64,000 bases of DNA from Karalla daura (lineage: Eukaryota > Chordata > Actinopteri > Chaetodontiformes > Leiognathidae). This document shows, one piece after another, positions 61,001 through 64,000 of the stretch (within the stretch, counting starts at the first letter, position 1; the number at the start of each line of letters is the position of its first letter). The stretch is from the NCBI GenBank assembly GCA_029224185.1, contig CM055188.1, positions 3,473,001 to 3,537,000 of the forward strand. Reading direction: 5' to 3'. The notes under the pieces are model-generated. The model saw only the letters and a program-made list of their open reading frames with translations. It was not told where the DNA came from and did no database searches. Both the position numbers and the translations under genes were made by a program.

Positions 61001-63806
61001 GGGCTTCTACAACTGGTCTTATGACTGACTAAAACTCAGGAACTGAGAGAGGTATCCCCTCAACTGTTGATTATGGTTTACTACTTTTTCACTCTGGCAC
61101 AACTCCAACTCCCAGCAGCCATCACGCCGCACTTTTTAATGACATCATGCCTGCACCGTACATGACAAGCTGGCTATGCAGTGTCCACTCTTTATGATTA
61201 ATAACGTACCGTGTCACATTAAATAAACATATATGTCAAGGTTATACATATTTCTTTGAATATTTACTGGAAAGAGGTTTTCTTAACCCTGATGAAAAGC
61301 TTTACCCTGAAATGAACTACATTGCAATTGCAATTTAAATTGCAATACACACTCATGTGCTCCGCTATTTAGTTTGTAGTCCTAATGTTCCTGAGTCAGA
61401 AGGAAAGAGGGCAGAAAAAAATACCTACCCCTGAAATTTCAGCCTGATTTTTGACTATGTTGCTTGTCAGAAGTTCTTTTATTAGGATCTGATGCCTCCA
61501 TGTTGATAGCACTTTCCTTGAGCAACTTTGCTTCCCCAAGGGCCATCAAGGGTCTATGGAGGCGGGGCTCAGAGAGTCTGTTCCAGGTCCACTATGGTGT
61601 CTGCAGACTGACTTTCAGCCCATGTGGTCTATTTTTGCGACCGTGGCGAGACCTCAAAGGTGGGAAATGGCGAATGTTCAAAGCCCCGCCCTTCGAAAAG
61701 TATGGCTCTGATCAGGATCCTTTCGTTTCCATGGTAACACACGACACACACGCACGAGGCGTGTCCTGAGCAGATGTAAAAAGTCTGTTGAAATCCAATT
61801 TATCCATTGTTATCACTGTTGTTTTAGTATAAATTCATATGATTTACGTAGATATTTAGCCAGGTATTTCAAATATTGGCTTTGTTTAACGTGTCTGTGG
61901 ATATATTCTCAGGACAAAGTATAAAAATAGTGAGAAAAATAGTGAGAAAAACACTTCCGGGCAGAGGATCCTCGGTTCTCCATTGAGACTGTAGTTAGTG
62001 GCATCATGCTTCGTGTGACCAGGCTATTATAGGAGTGAATGGACGGCTGGAGCCCCTGCCCTCAGCGTCCCATCCAGCCGAGCTGGGGTCTGCATGAAAA
62101 TCAATGCAGAACCCGGAGCGTCAAATCGGTACGCTGAACTTTACCTTTCGCCTTTATATTTGACGTTTAGGGGCTTGGCTGGAGCCTCTGCTCTCAGCGT
62201 CCCATCCAGCCGAGCTGGGGTCTACATGAGAATCAATGAGGAACCCGGAGCGTCAATAACCAGACACAGAAGGTTACAGCGTCTGCCAAAGACATTAATC
62301 GCTCTTCCTTACACGTTGCTCTCCATAGACCTGTCTTACCGAGACACTGATTTCTATAGAGATAGATAGAGATTTCTATTCAGTAAAACACGGGTTCAAC
62401 CATGAAATGTAAATGACATGATGGTGCTCTCCCGACATTCCCTGTGGTGCCAGGTCAGTGCTATTAACTACCTACAATGCACTACCTACATTAATTACCT
62501 TACATTTCCCATACCAGTGGAAAGAAAAACAGGATGACAGGTCTGCATTGTCTCCGGTCTCATTGCAAGCATATTAAGCATATTGAATTTTGTGCTGCCA
62601 AATTATGAATAAAAATCAATGGGCCTCATTCACCCATATGTTCTTAAGAATCTTCTTAGATTCTTTCGTAAGTTGCTCTTAAGAAGATCCTTAAGAAAAC
62701 CCTACGTCAGATTCATCAACGCGTTCATAAGCCTCAGAAATGTTCGCAGCTGTATTCTTACTCGATGAATGCCATTTCTTCTAAAGTTGAGAGGGAGTGC
62801 CAGTTCAGTCTAATGAACATAGGATTAGCATAGGTAACCGCCCTATCAGTGCCCATAAAAGGGCCTGTTACAGAGACTGCAGAGCTGTGTGGACGGGAGG
62901 AAGTAAACAGCAACAAGCAAACAGAAACAAAACGGAGCAAACAACAACAAAATACTTAAAGCAAAGCAGAGATCATATGGAGCACAGCAGGTGAAGAGAA
63001 AAAAAACTTGAAGAGAGAAAACTTAAACTTAATTTAAGCTTAAATTTAAATTGCACTTAAACGTAAATTATATTCGGTAGCCTTAGTTCAAGCTATACCA
63101 GCACAAACAAAAAAGAAGCATGGGAGGCAATCACCGTGCAGTGGACATGGGGTCAGGAGAAGGAAAAAGAAAGGGTTTGACCTGAAATCTGAAACAAAAA
63201 AATTGCTGAATTTTAACAGGATTTGCAATAGACAGGACGGGAAACAGAAGACACCGACCTGTCTGAGCTGGACCAGTGCATCGGGGCCATCATTTGGGAG
63301 TTTCCAATTTACTTGGTTAATGTTTAATCATAGCACATTTTATGTATTTAAAATATAAAAATTCTCAGTATATTTACAAATACATAAAATGAGTAAATAA
63401 ATATGACGGAATTATCACTGTAATATTGAATTTTGTTGAACTGTAGAGAGCAAACCCAACCATGCCAACATATCAGCACTTGATATGTGTGTAGGTATAC
63501 TCCTAAGTGTTCGTAGGATTTGTTCTTACCTAAGAATAAATCCTAGATAAGAAAAAATTCATGAATGCCACAATCTTCGTAAAATCTTTGTAAGTGGGAC
63601 AAATTTGTTCATAAGAACGGTTCGTGAATGAGGCCCAATGTTTTCTTTCTGTCTGCTTCCATCTCCAGTCTGTGACGGCAGCATTGCTGTCTCTGAAGAT
63701 GGTCTATCCACGCAGGAACCTGCCAGCAGAACAGTGGCGTAGTGCCCAGCTCCTCAGCCTGCTCAATACTCCAGCTGCCATGCTGGATCCTGCCTACTGC
63801 GATACT
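36944..63806 (+). CDS. nckap1l: NCK-associated protein 1-like (Hem1), N-terminal 241 residues in seven exons; gene continues past the window
   Basis: Spliced coding sequence: 36944-37033, 39584-39694, 39967-40059, 40518-40574, 41402-41544, 43165-43255 and 63669-63806. All junctions are GT-AG and frames join without a stop. The encoded 241 residues follow the start of vertebrate Hem1/NCKAP1 colinearly; KLAEKLTILNERG, INKKFPNID, CAHEM, RLGQM and the exon 7 string RRNLPAEQWRSAQLLSLL are recognisable. Residues such as EKNMEPAIKYINKKFPNID are closer to NCKAP1L than to NCKAP1. The family protein is about 1,120 residues, so roughly a fifth is present. Hem1 is the haematopoietic subunit of the WAVE regulatory complex, which binds CYFIP and relays Rac signals to Arp2/3 actin assembly at the membrane. 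Introns are 2,550, 272, 458, 827, 1,620 and 20,413 bp. The last holds most of the transposons listed here. Confidence 0.93.
37034..38377 (+). other. nckap1l intron 1, left part
   Basis: AT-rich intronic sequence with no gene recognised. It contains a perfect inverted repeat at 37699-37729 (arms GTCATTGCACATC and GATGTGCAATGAC, loop CCCCA) followed by a partial reiteration of the same bases. Confidence 0.7.
38434..38439 (-). terminator. LTR polyadenylation signal
   Basis: AATAAA on the minus strand, about 56 bp before the LTR 3' end. This fits an R/U5 boundary region. Confidence 0.55.
38811..38819 (-). promoter_or_regulatory. LTR TATA box
   Basis: TATAAATAG on the minus strand within the solo LTR; the same box is conserved in the fragment near 32132. 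Confidence 0.6.
38991..39583 (+). other. nckap1l intron 1, right part
   Basis: AT-rich intronic sequence; no gene or repeat recognised. Confidence 0.5.
39584..39694 (+). CDS. nckap1l: nckap1l coding exon 2
   Basis: 111 bases, 37 codons, SCADPKMRPSILVEKNMEPA onward to FRGNI. Acceptor TTACAG at 39578-39583, donor GTGAGC. Phase 0 at both ends. Conserved INKKFPNID is typical of Hem1. Confidence 0.93.
39967..40059 (+). CDS. nckap1l: nckap1l coding exon 3
   Basis: 93 bases, 31 codons, QNLTSIQRQKTEVLAATASY through DVIEFR. Acceptor ATTGCAG, donor GTAATT. Phase 0 at both ends. The YYDSFLDVIEF string matches the family. Confidence 0.92.
40518..40574 (+). CDS. nckap1l: nckap1l coding exon 4
   Basis: 57 bases, 19 codons, DHVYELLNTIDACQCFFDI. 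Acceptor CGTGCAG, donor GTAAGT. Phase 0 at both ends. In the family this joins directly to (N/A)xNFDF, as encoded by exon 5. Confidence 0.93.
40575..41401 (+). other. nckap1l intron 4
   Basis: Contains only the candidate 51-nt cassette exon at 40904-40954. Otherwise AT-rich with no recognised element. Confidence 0.5.
40904..40954 (+). other. Candidate 51-nt in-frame cassette exon in nckap1l intron 4
   Basis: The 51 bases are preceded by ATTTCAG and followed by GTAAAT. In the phase set by exon 4 they encode 17 residues with four cysteines (VNCAGGLCHQCIEVCDL) and no stop, and exon 5 would stay in frame. The polypyrimidine tract is weak, and the human protein as I know it has no such insertion. 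It may be a cryptic site by chance. Confidence 0.25.
41402..41544 (+). CDS. nckap1l: nckap1l coding exon 5
   Basis: 143 bases, AINFDFTKNYLDLIITYVSI through CAHEMTNGS plus two bases of the next codon. Acceptor TTTTAG at 41396-41401, donor GTGAGG. The split codon is completed by the first base of exon 6. Confidence 0.93.
41767..43017 (+). mobile_element. Tc1-like transposon, 1,251 bp, in nckap1l intron 5
   Basis: Inverted termini of about 28 bp: the left end reads CACTATTATTACCAAAAGTA and the right end reads CACTATATTACCAAAAGTA when reversed (one base differs in length). Both continue TTCGCTCACC. The element is flanked by TA at 41765-41766 and 43018-43019, the Tc1/mariner target. It holds one transposase gene in the same orientation as nckap1l. 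Confidence 0.9.
41903..42934 (+). CDS. Tc1-like transposase (DD34E), 343 residues
   Basis: The start MGRSQELSEF at 41903 is chosen because it matches family N-termini; the frame is open further upstream. Paired helix-turn-helix region at about residues 8-115, with a GRPR motif at 59-62. Catalytic residues: D154 (WSDESHF), D245 (FQHD) and E280 (PDLNPIE), with 34 residues between the last two. Length is normal and there are no frameshifts. After D245 the motif reads CARVRKA, where relatives I know usually have APVHKA. Two substitutions in this conserved stretch may inactivate the enzyme. It would cut and rejoin DNA at the terminal repeats in the nucleus. Confidence 0.93.
   Translation: MGRSQELSEFQRGTVIGCHLCNKSSREISSLLNIPQSTVSSIITKWKRLGTTATQPRSGRPRKETERGQRMLKRIVQRGRRLSAQSIATELQTSCDLQISPSTVRRELHGMGFHGPAAAAKPHITKCNARPRMQWCKARRHWPLEQWRRVLWSDESHFSIWQSDGRVWVWRLPGERYISDCIVPTVKFGGGGIMVWGCFSGAGLGPLVPVKGTLNASGYQNILDNSMLPTLWEQFGAGPFLFQHDCARVRKARSIKTWMTESGVDELDWPAQSPDLNPIEHLWDELERRLRARPSRPTSVCDLTNALLEEWSKIAINTLLNLVDSLPRRVEAVIAAKGGPTSY
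43165..43255 (+). CDS. nckap1l: nckap1l coding exon 6
   Basis: 91 bases; the first base completes Ser, then EPCYPRLGQMFVEYEHPWKK through EFGPHTR. Acceptor TCCTGCAG, donor GTATGA. Ends in phase 0 before the 20.4-kb intron 6. Confidence 0.93.
43256..43952 (+). other. Start of nckap1l intron 6
   Basis: No gene or element with visible termini. Moderately AT-rich. Confidence 0.5.
43953..44341 (+). repeat. Old diverged relative of the array repeat
   Basis: Follows the 5' half of a macro-unit in order: GTGTGCCTG...TGTTTGTGTGTCTGT, then TATCAACATG, CAAGTT, GAAGTTTAC, TCAAAGTATGG, TTTGTTTGA, then AAAACTGAGGCCACAG, AGT(G)GAC/GGAAAATG and CTTATG...GAGAGG. Many substitutions and small gaps separate it from the array. 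It is therefore much older than the array copies. Same orientation as the array. Confidence 0.8.
44342..45646. other. Intron 6 stretch with low-complexity tracts
   Basis: AAT/TAA-rich microsatellite at about 44937-45035 and a TTAGTTT-rich degenerate repeat at about 45355-45500. No gene recognised. Confidence 0.6.
45647..47096 (+). repeat. Dispersed solo copy of the array repeat (no S module)
   Basis: Begins with CTAGAAAATTCCAGCGCGC, runs through C-tract, GT-rich stretch and half-module, then a single L-like module, (TAA)n and two hairpin monomers, ending at GCACTA (47096). This defines both ends of the repeat outside the array. At about 46441 it is hybrid: GATTCTTCAGCGATCCC (S type) runs into GCACTCTGACAG (L type). 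Its hairpin at 46849-46879 has G-C instead of C-G as the closing pair. A small internal duplication (TTTGAGGGCG twice) is near 46640. I see no convincing target duplication. Confidence 0.9.
46849..46879 (+). repeat. Variant L hairpin with compensatory closing pair
   Basis: Arms GCAGTTTTTGGCCCC and GGGGCCAAAAACTGC pair perfectly over 15 bp with a one-base centre. In the array the outer bases are C and G, so both sides changed together here. Confidence 0.85.
47097..48963. other. Intron 6 stretch, no gene recognised
   Basis: Short frames (for example 47194-47379 and 47977-48243) have no recognisable domain. Parts look repeat-like, but no termini or family could be identified. Confidence 0.4.
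48964..50130 (-). pseudogene. Decayed L2-type LINE fragment (EN end to RT), interrupted
   Basis: Minus-strand frames 48964-49296 and 49327-49638 contain DFSSAFKTIQ (RT motif A), DRPQYVRL, RKAAG and LWKTSCIIPV, strings shared with the intact LINE at 33116-36148. Around 50085-50115 the minus strand reads SDHNLVHLQ, the end of the endonuclease domain. Frames are broken, the GTPQG and catalytic box are missing, and a hAT MITE sits at 49771-49980. It is a dead 5'- and 3'-truncated copy. Confidence 0.85.
49771..49980. mobile_element. Palindromic hAT-type MITE (210 bp) with 8-bp target duplication
   Basis: The first and last ~60 bp are near-perfect inverted repeats beginning CAGGGGTAGGCAACCTGTTC. 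The element is flanked by TCCTAGAC at 49763-49770 and 49981-49988, an exact 8-bp duplication as expected for hAT insertion. It has no coding capacity and inserted into the older LINE fragment. Confidence 0.95.
50131..52174. other. Intron 6 stretch, no gene recognised
   Basis: A minus-strand frame at 51282-51758 (158 residues) has no domain I recognise and no intact neighbours. The segment at about 50560-50780 resembles part of an LTR (minus strand), but termini are not visible. Confidence 0.4.
52175..53273 (+). pseudogene. 5'-truncated LINE 3' end (CR1/L2/Rex group)
   Basis: The frame at 52270-52584 encodes LHWHPVPFRIQFKILL-type sequence, LAPSYISDL, LVVPRISKSRCGARAFSYQG and TFKSRLKTLLFD, the C-terminal part of a fish LINE ORF2. 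Upstream the same protein is broken by a stop. A long C/T-rich 3' UTR (52590-53220) ends in AAAACAAATGAAG and the short repeat (TTGAG)n at 53257-53273, the usual 3' tail for this group. The RT domain is absent. Confidence 0.8.
53505..53869 (+). pseudogene. Decayed RTE-like LINE, part 1 (endonuclease and linker)
   Basis: Encodes FNAHVGNDSITWRGVIGRN (endonuclease, with the usual GD before FNAHVGN replaced), then after small frame breaks LNPSGILLLDF and MNTMF. At about 53770 an internal deletion joins this to EVFNSHLRESFDQIP, from the linker before the RT. The sequence stops at 53869, where the Tc1-like element is inserted, and resumes at 55073. RTE-like assignment is by recognition of strings common in fish LINEs. 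Confidence 0.75.
53870..55070 (-). mobile_element. Tc1-like transposon (DD36E type), 1,201 bp, nested in a LINE
   Basis: Inverted ends CACTCACCGACCACTTTATT (left) and CACTCACCGGCCACTTTATT (right, reversed), both continuing AGGTACACC. TA follows the right end (55071-55072); the left flank is CA (53868-53869), one mutation away from TA. Reading the LINE frame across the insertion (I, then V/A, then DAA) shows TA was the original target. Confidence 0.92.
53902..54921 (-). CDS. Tc1-like transposase (DD36E), 339 residues
   Basis: Starts MGKKGDLSDFERG, as is normal for the family, and ends KGGPTRY, close to the left terminal repeat. DNA-binding helix-turn-helix region at about residues 7-115. Catalytic D152 (WSDESRF), D243 (FQQDNAPCH) and E280 (PDLNPIEHLW). 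There are 36 residues between the last two, the spacing of the DD36E (Incomer) group rather than classical Tc1. Catalytic motifs and frame are intact, so the protein may have been active recently. The near-intact termini agree. It lies antisense to nckap1l. Confidence 0.93.
   Translation of the reverse strand: MGKKGDLSDFERGMVVGARRAGLSISETADLLGFSRTTISRVYREWSENEKISSERQFCGRKCLVDARGQKRVARLVRADRKATVTQITTCYNQGRQKSISERTVRRTLRQMGYSSRRPRRVPLLSAKNRKQFAQAHRNWTIEDWKNVAWSDESRFLLQHSDGRVRIWRQQHESMDSSCLVSTVQAGGGGAMVWGIFSWHSLGPLVPIEHRCNATAYLSIVADHVHPFMTTMYPTSDDYFQQDNAPCHKAGIISDWFLGHDNEFTVLKWPPQSPDLNPIEHLWDVVEREIRVMDVQPTNLRQLCDAIMSIWTKLSEECFQHLVESMPRRIEAKGGPTRY
55073..55425 (+). pseudogene. Decayed RTE-like LINE, part 2
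   Basis: Continues the LINE frame after the Tc1 insertion: DAAVQSCGCKTSGACRGGNP, TRWWTPEVRD, KLKKESDRAWLARGTPETAD, then RVAARAVKP. Around 55280 a deletion joins the linker to a region normally after the RT core (DLQHALGRFAAEREAAGMRI). The reverse transcriptase core is missing. Confidence 0.75.
55683..56227 (+). repeat. 31-bp purine-rich minisatellite with 184-bp higher-order repeat
   Basis: About 18 monomers of the type GACGGAGAAAGGGAGAGAAA plus CAGACGACTGT or CAGAGGAGTGA; some are 29 bp. Six monomers (five of 31 bp and one of 29 bp) are repeated as a 184-bp block. The array ends exactly at the ATG of the hAT frame (56228). Almost all purine on the + strand. Long frames through it on either strand are low-complexity artefacts. 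Confidence 0.88.
56228..57983 (+). pseudogene. hAT transposase pseudogene (GTF2IRD2/SPIN-DOC-like)
   Basis: Frame 56228-57508 (426 residues) is followed by a second frame that continues the protein to 57983, so a frameshift lies near 57430-57450. An N-terminal zinc-finger-like motif uses C37, C40, H55 and H60. The catalytic core shows VDESTD (D190) and TDGAPAM (D220), then YHCIIHQ and NNVRWLSKG. The C-terminal dimerisation part, in the second frame, has NCEAAFSTMNIIKTKYRSRL (E at 57829-57831). D190 and D220 are only 30 residues apart, where relatives have far more, so an in-frame deletion is likely. It resembles the hAT-derived part of vertebrate GTF2IRD2. Given frameshift and deletion I call it dead. 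It lies sense to nckap1l in intron 6. Confidence 0.85.
58294..58299 (+). terminator. Possible polyadenylation signal of the hAT element
   Basis: AATAAA about 310 bp after the hAT stop and before the element's right end, followed by a (TTGAA)n run at about 58308-58330. Confidence 0.35.
58481..58494 (+). mobile_element. Right terminal inverted repeat of the hAT element
   Basis: GTTGAATACCCCTG reads CAGGGGTATTCAAC when reversed, a typical hAT terminus. The matching left end was not found upstream of 55683, so the element is probably 5' truncated or rearranged by the minisatellite. Confidence 0.6.
58495..60062. other. Intron 6 stretch, no gene recognised
   Basis: Short frames such as 58827-59213 show no domain. 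A short (CA)n run is near 58915-58925. Confidence 0.4.
60063..60360 (+). repeat. Left arm of a ~300-bp inverted repeat pair
   Basis: Aligns over its whole length to the reverse complement of 61729-62044, with matching blocks GAGAACCGAGGATCCTCTGC, TATACTTTGTCCTG, ATTTGAAATACCTGGCTAAA and ACGTAAATCATATGAATTTA. Differences are scattered substitutions and small gaps. Confidence 0.88.
60361..61728. other. Spacer between inverted arms
   Basis: 1,368 bp with a GT-run at about 60384-60404. No transposase or other domain is recognised. If the arms are terminal repeats, this is the interior of a non-autonomous element. Confidence 0.4.
61729..62044 (-). repeat. Right arm of the inverted repeat pair
   Basis: Reverse-complement partner of 60063-60360. 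It has a small local duplication, AAAATAGTGAG twice near 61922-61946, not present in the left arm. Confidence 0.88.
62045..62256 (+). repeat. Two 80-bp direct repeats
   Basis: Copies at 62045-62124 and 62177-62256, 132 bp apart, share GGCTGGAGCC and CAGCGTCCCATCCAGCCGAG plus CTGGGGTCT and GAACCCGGAGCGTCAA. They abut the right inverted arm. Confidence 0.85.
62257..62620. other. Intron 6 stretch, nothing recognised
   Basis: Short stretch with small GATA-type reiteration near 62360. No gene seen. Confidence 0.4.
62621..63636. mobile_element. Harbinger-like non-autonomous DNA transposon (1,016 bp)
   Basis: Termini GGGCCTCATTCAC (left) and GTGAATGAGGCCC (right) are perfect inverted repeats of 13 bp, with further partial pairing around GTTCTTA. 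A 3-bp AAT flanks both sides (62618-62620 and 63637-63639). PIF/Harbinger elements make 3-bp duplications and many fish copies start GGGCCTCATTCA. No transposase frame is left. Confidence 0.85.
63669..63806 (+). CDS. nckap1l: nckap1l coding exon 7
   Basis: 138 bases, 46 codons, SVTAALLSLKMVYPRRNLPA through AAMLDPAYCDT. Acceptor CATCTCCAG, donor GTAAGT. Its pyrimidine tract (63641-63666) lies directly between the exon and the end of a Harbinger-like insertion. The next exon is outside the window. Confidence 0.93.
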
Positions 63807-64000
63807 GTAAGTCAACTGTTCCTTCAATATTCGATTTCAATCTGATTCAGTTCTCTGGCACAGCAGAGGTATAAGAAAGCTCTGTACAGAACTTCTGTGT
63901 TAAACCCTGGACACACCACTGACAGTCAGACGTCTGGCCCGTTGTAAGCATCTGTGGCTGTCATTGGCGTGGTGTGTTCCGCACATTGTCTGCCAGTGGC
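63807..64000 (+). other. Start of nckap1l intron 7
   Basis: Begins GTAAGT. No further exon before the window ends. Confidence 0.7.

Overview
The window looks like a teleost fish nuclear genome. The evidence is a spliced vertebrate gene with GT-AG introns, several transposon families typical of fish (L2/Rex-type LINEs, Tc1-like, hAT, Harbinger-like), abundant microsatellites and no prokaryotic features. I cannot name the species. Host coding sequence is sparse: one gene, a fish nckap1l (Hem1), is recognised. Its first seven coding exons lie on the + strand between 36944 and 63806, and the gene runs off the right edge.

Layout. (1) Positions 1-30320 are one head-to-tail tandem array, open at the left edge. 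It has twelve complete macro-units that begin with CTAGAAAATTCC. Each carries zero, one or two copies of a 1,096-bp internal module (S), then a related L module that ends in a perfect 34-nt hairpin, a (TAA)n tract and a variable number of hairpin minisatellite monomers. The last unit ends in 19 such monomers (29270-30320). (2) Positions 30321-36943 are intergenic, with an LTR fragment (32030-32296), a minus-strand LINE with an unbroken 1,010-residue EN-RT reading frame (33116-36148), and a TA microsatellite. (3) Positions 36944-43255 hold nckap1l exons 1-6. Intron 1 holds a solo LTR with a 5-bp target duplication, and intron 5 holds a DD34E Tc1-like element. (4) Positions 43256-63668 form a 20.4-kb intron 6 filled with mobile DNA. 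It contains an old diverged relative and one solo copy of the array repeat, a decayed L2 fragment with a nested hAT MITE, a Rex/L2-type LINE 3' end, a decayed RTE-like LINE with a nested DD36E Tc1-like element, a GTF2IRD2-like hAT transposase pseudogene behind a 31-bp minisatellite, a pair of ~300-bp inverted arms, and a 1,016-bp Harbinger-like element. The last ends only 32 bp before exon 7.

The most unusual component is the array repeat. Two dispersed relatives in nckap1l intron 6 show it is a mobile or formerly mobile family. The solo copy defines its ends: a 5' CTAGAAAATTCC start, and 12-bp inverted repeats formed by AGTGCTCCGAAA near the 5' end and TTTCGGAGCACT inside the 3' hairpin. The 34-nt hairpin of the array shows a compensatory base-pair change in the solo copy. 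This architecture recalls non-autonomous Helitron/Helentron-type elements, but no transposase is present and I do not recognise the family. None of the many short reading frames in the array shows a recognisable domain, so I do not call them genes.
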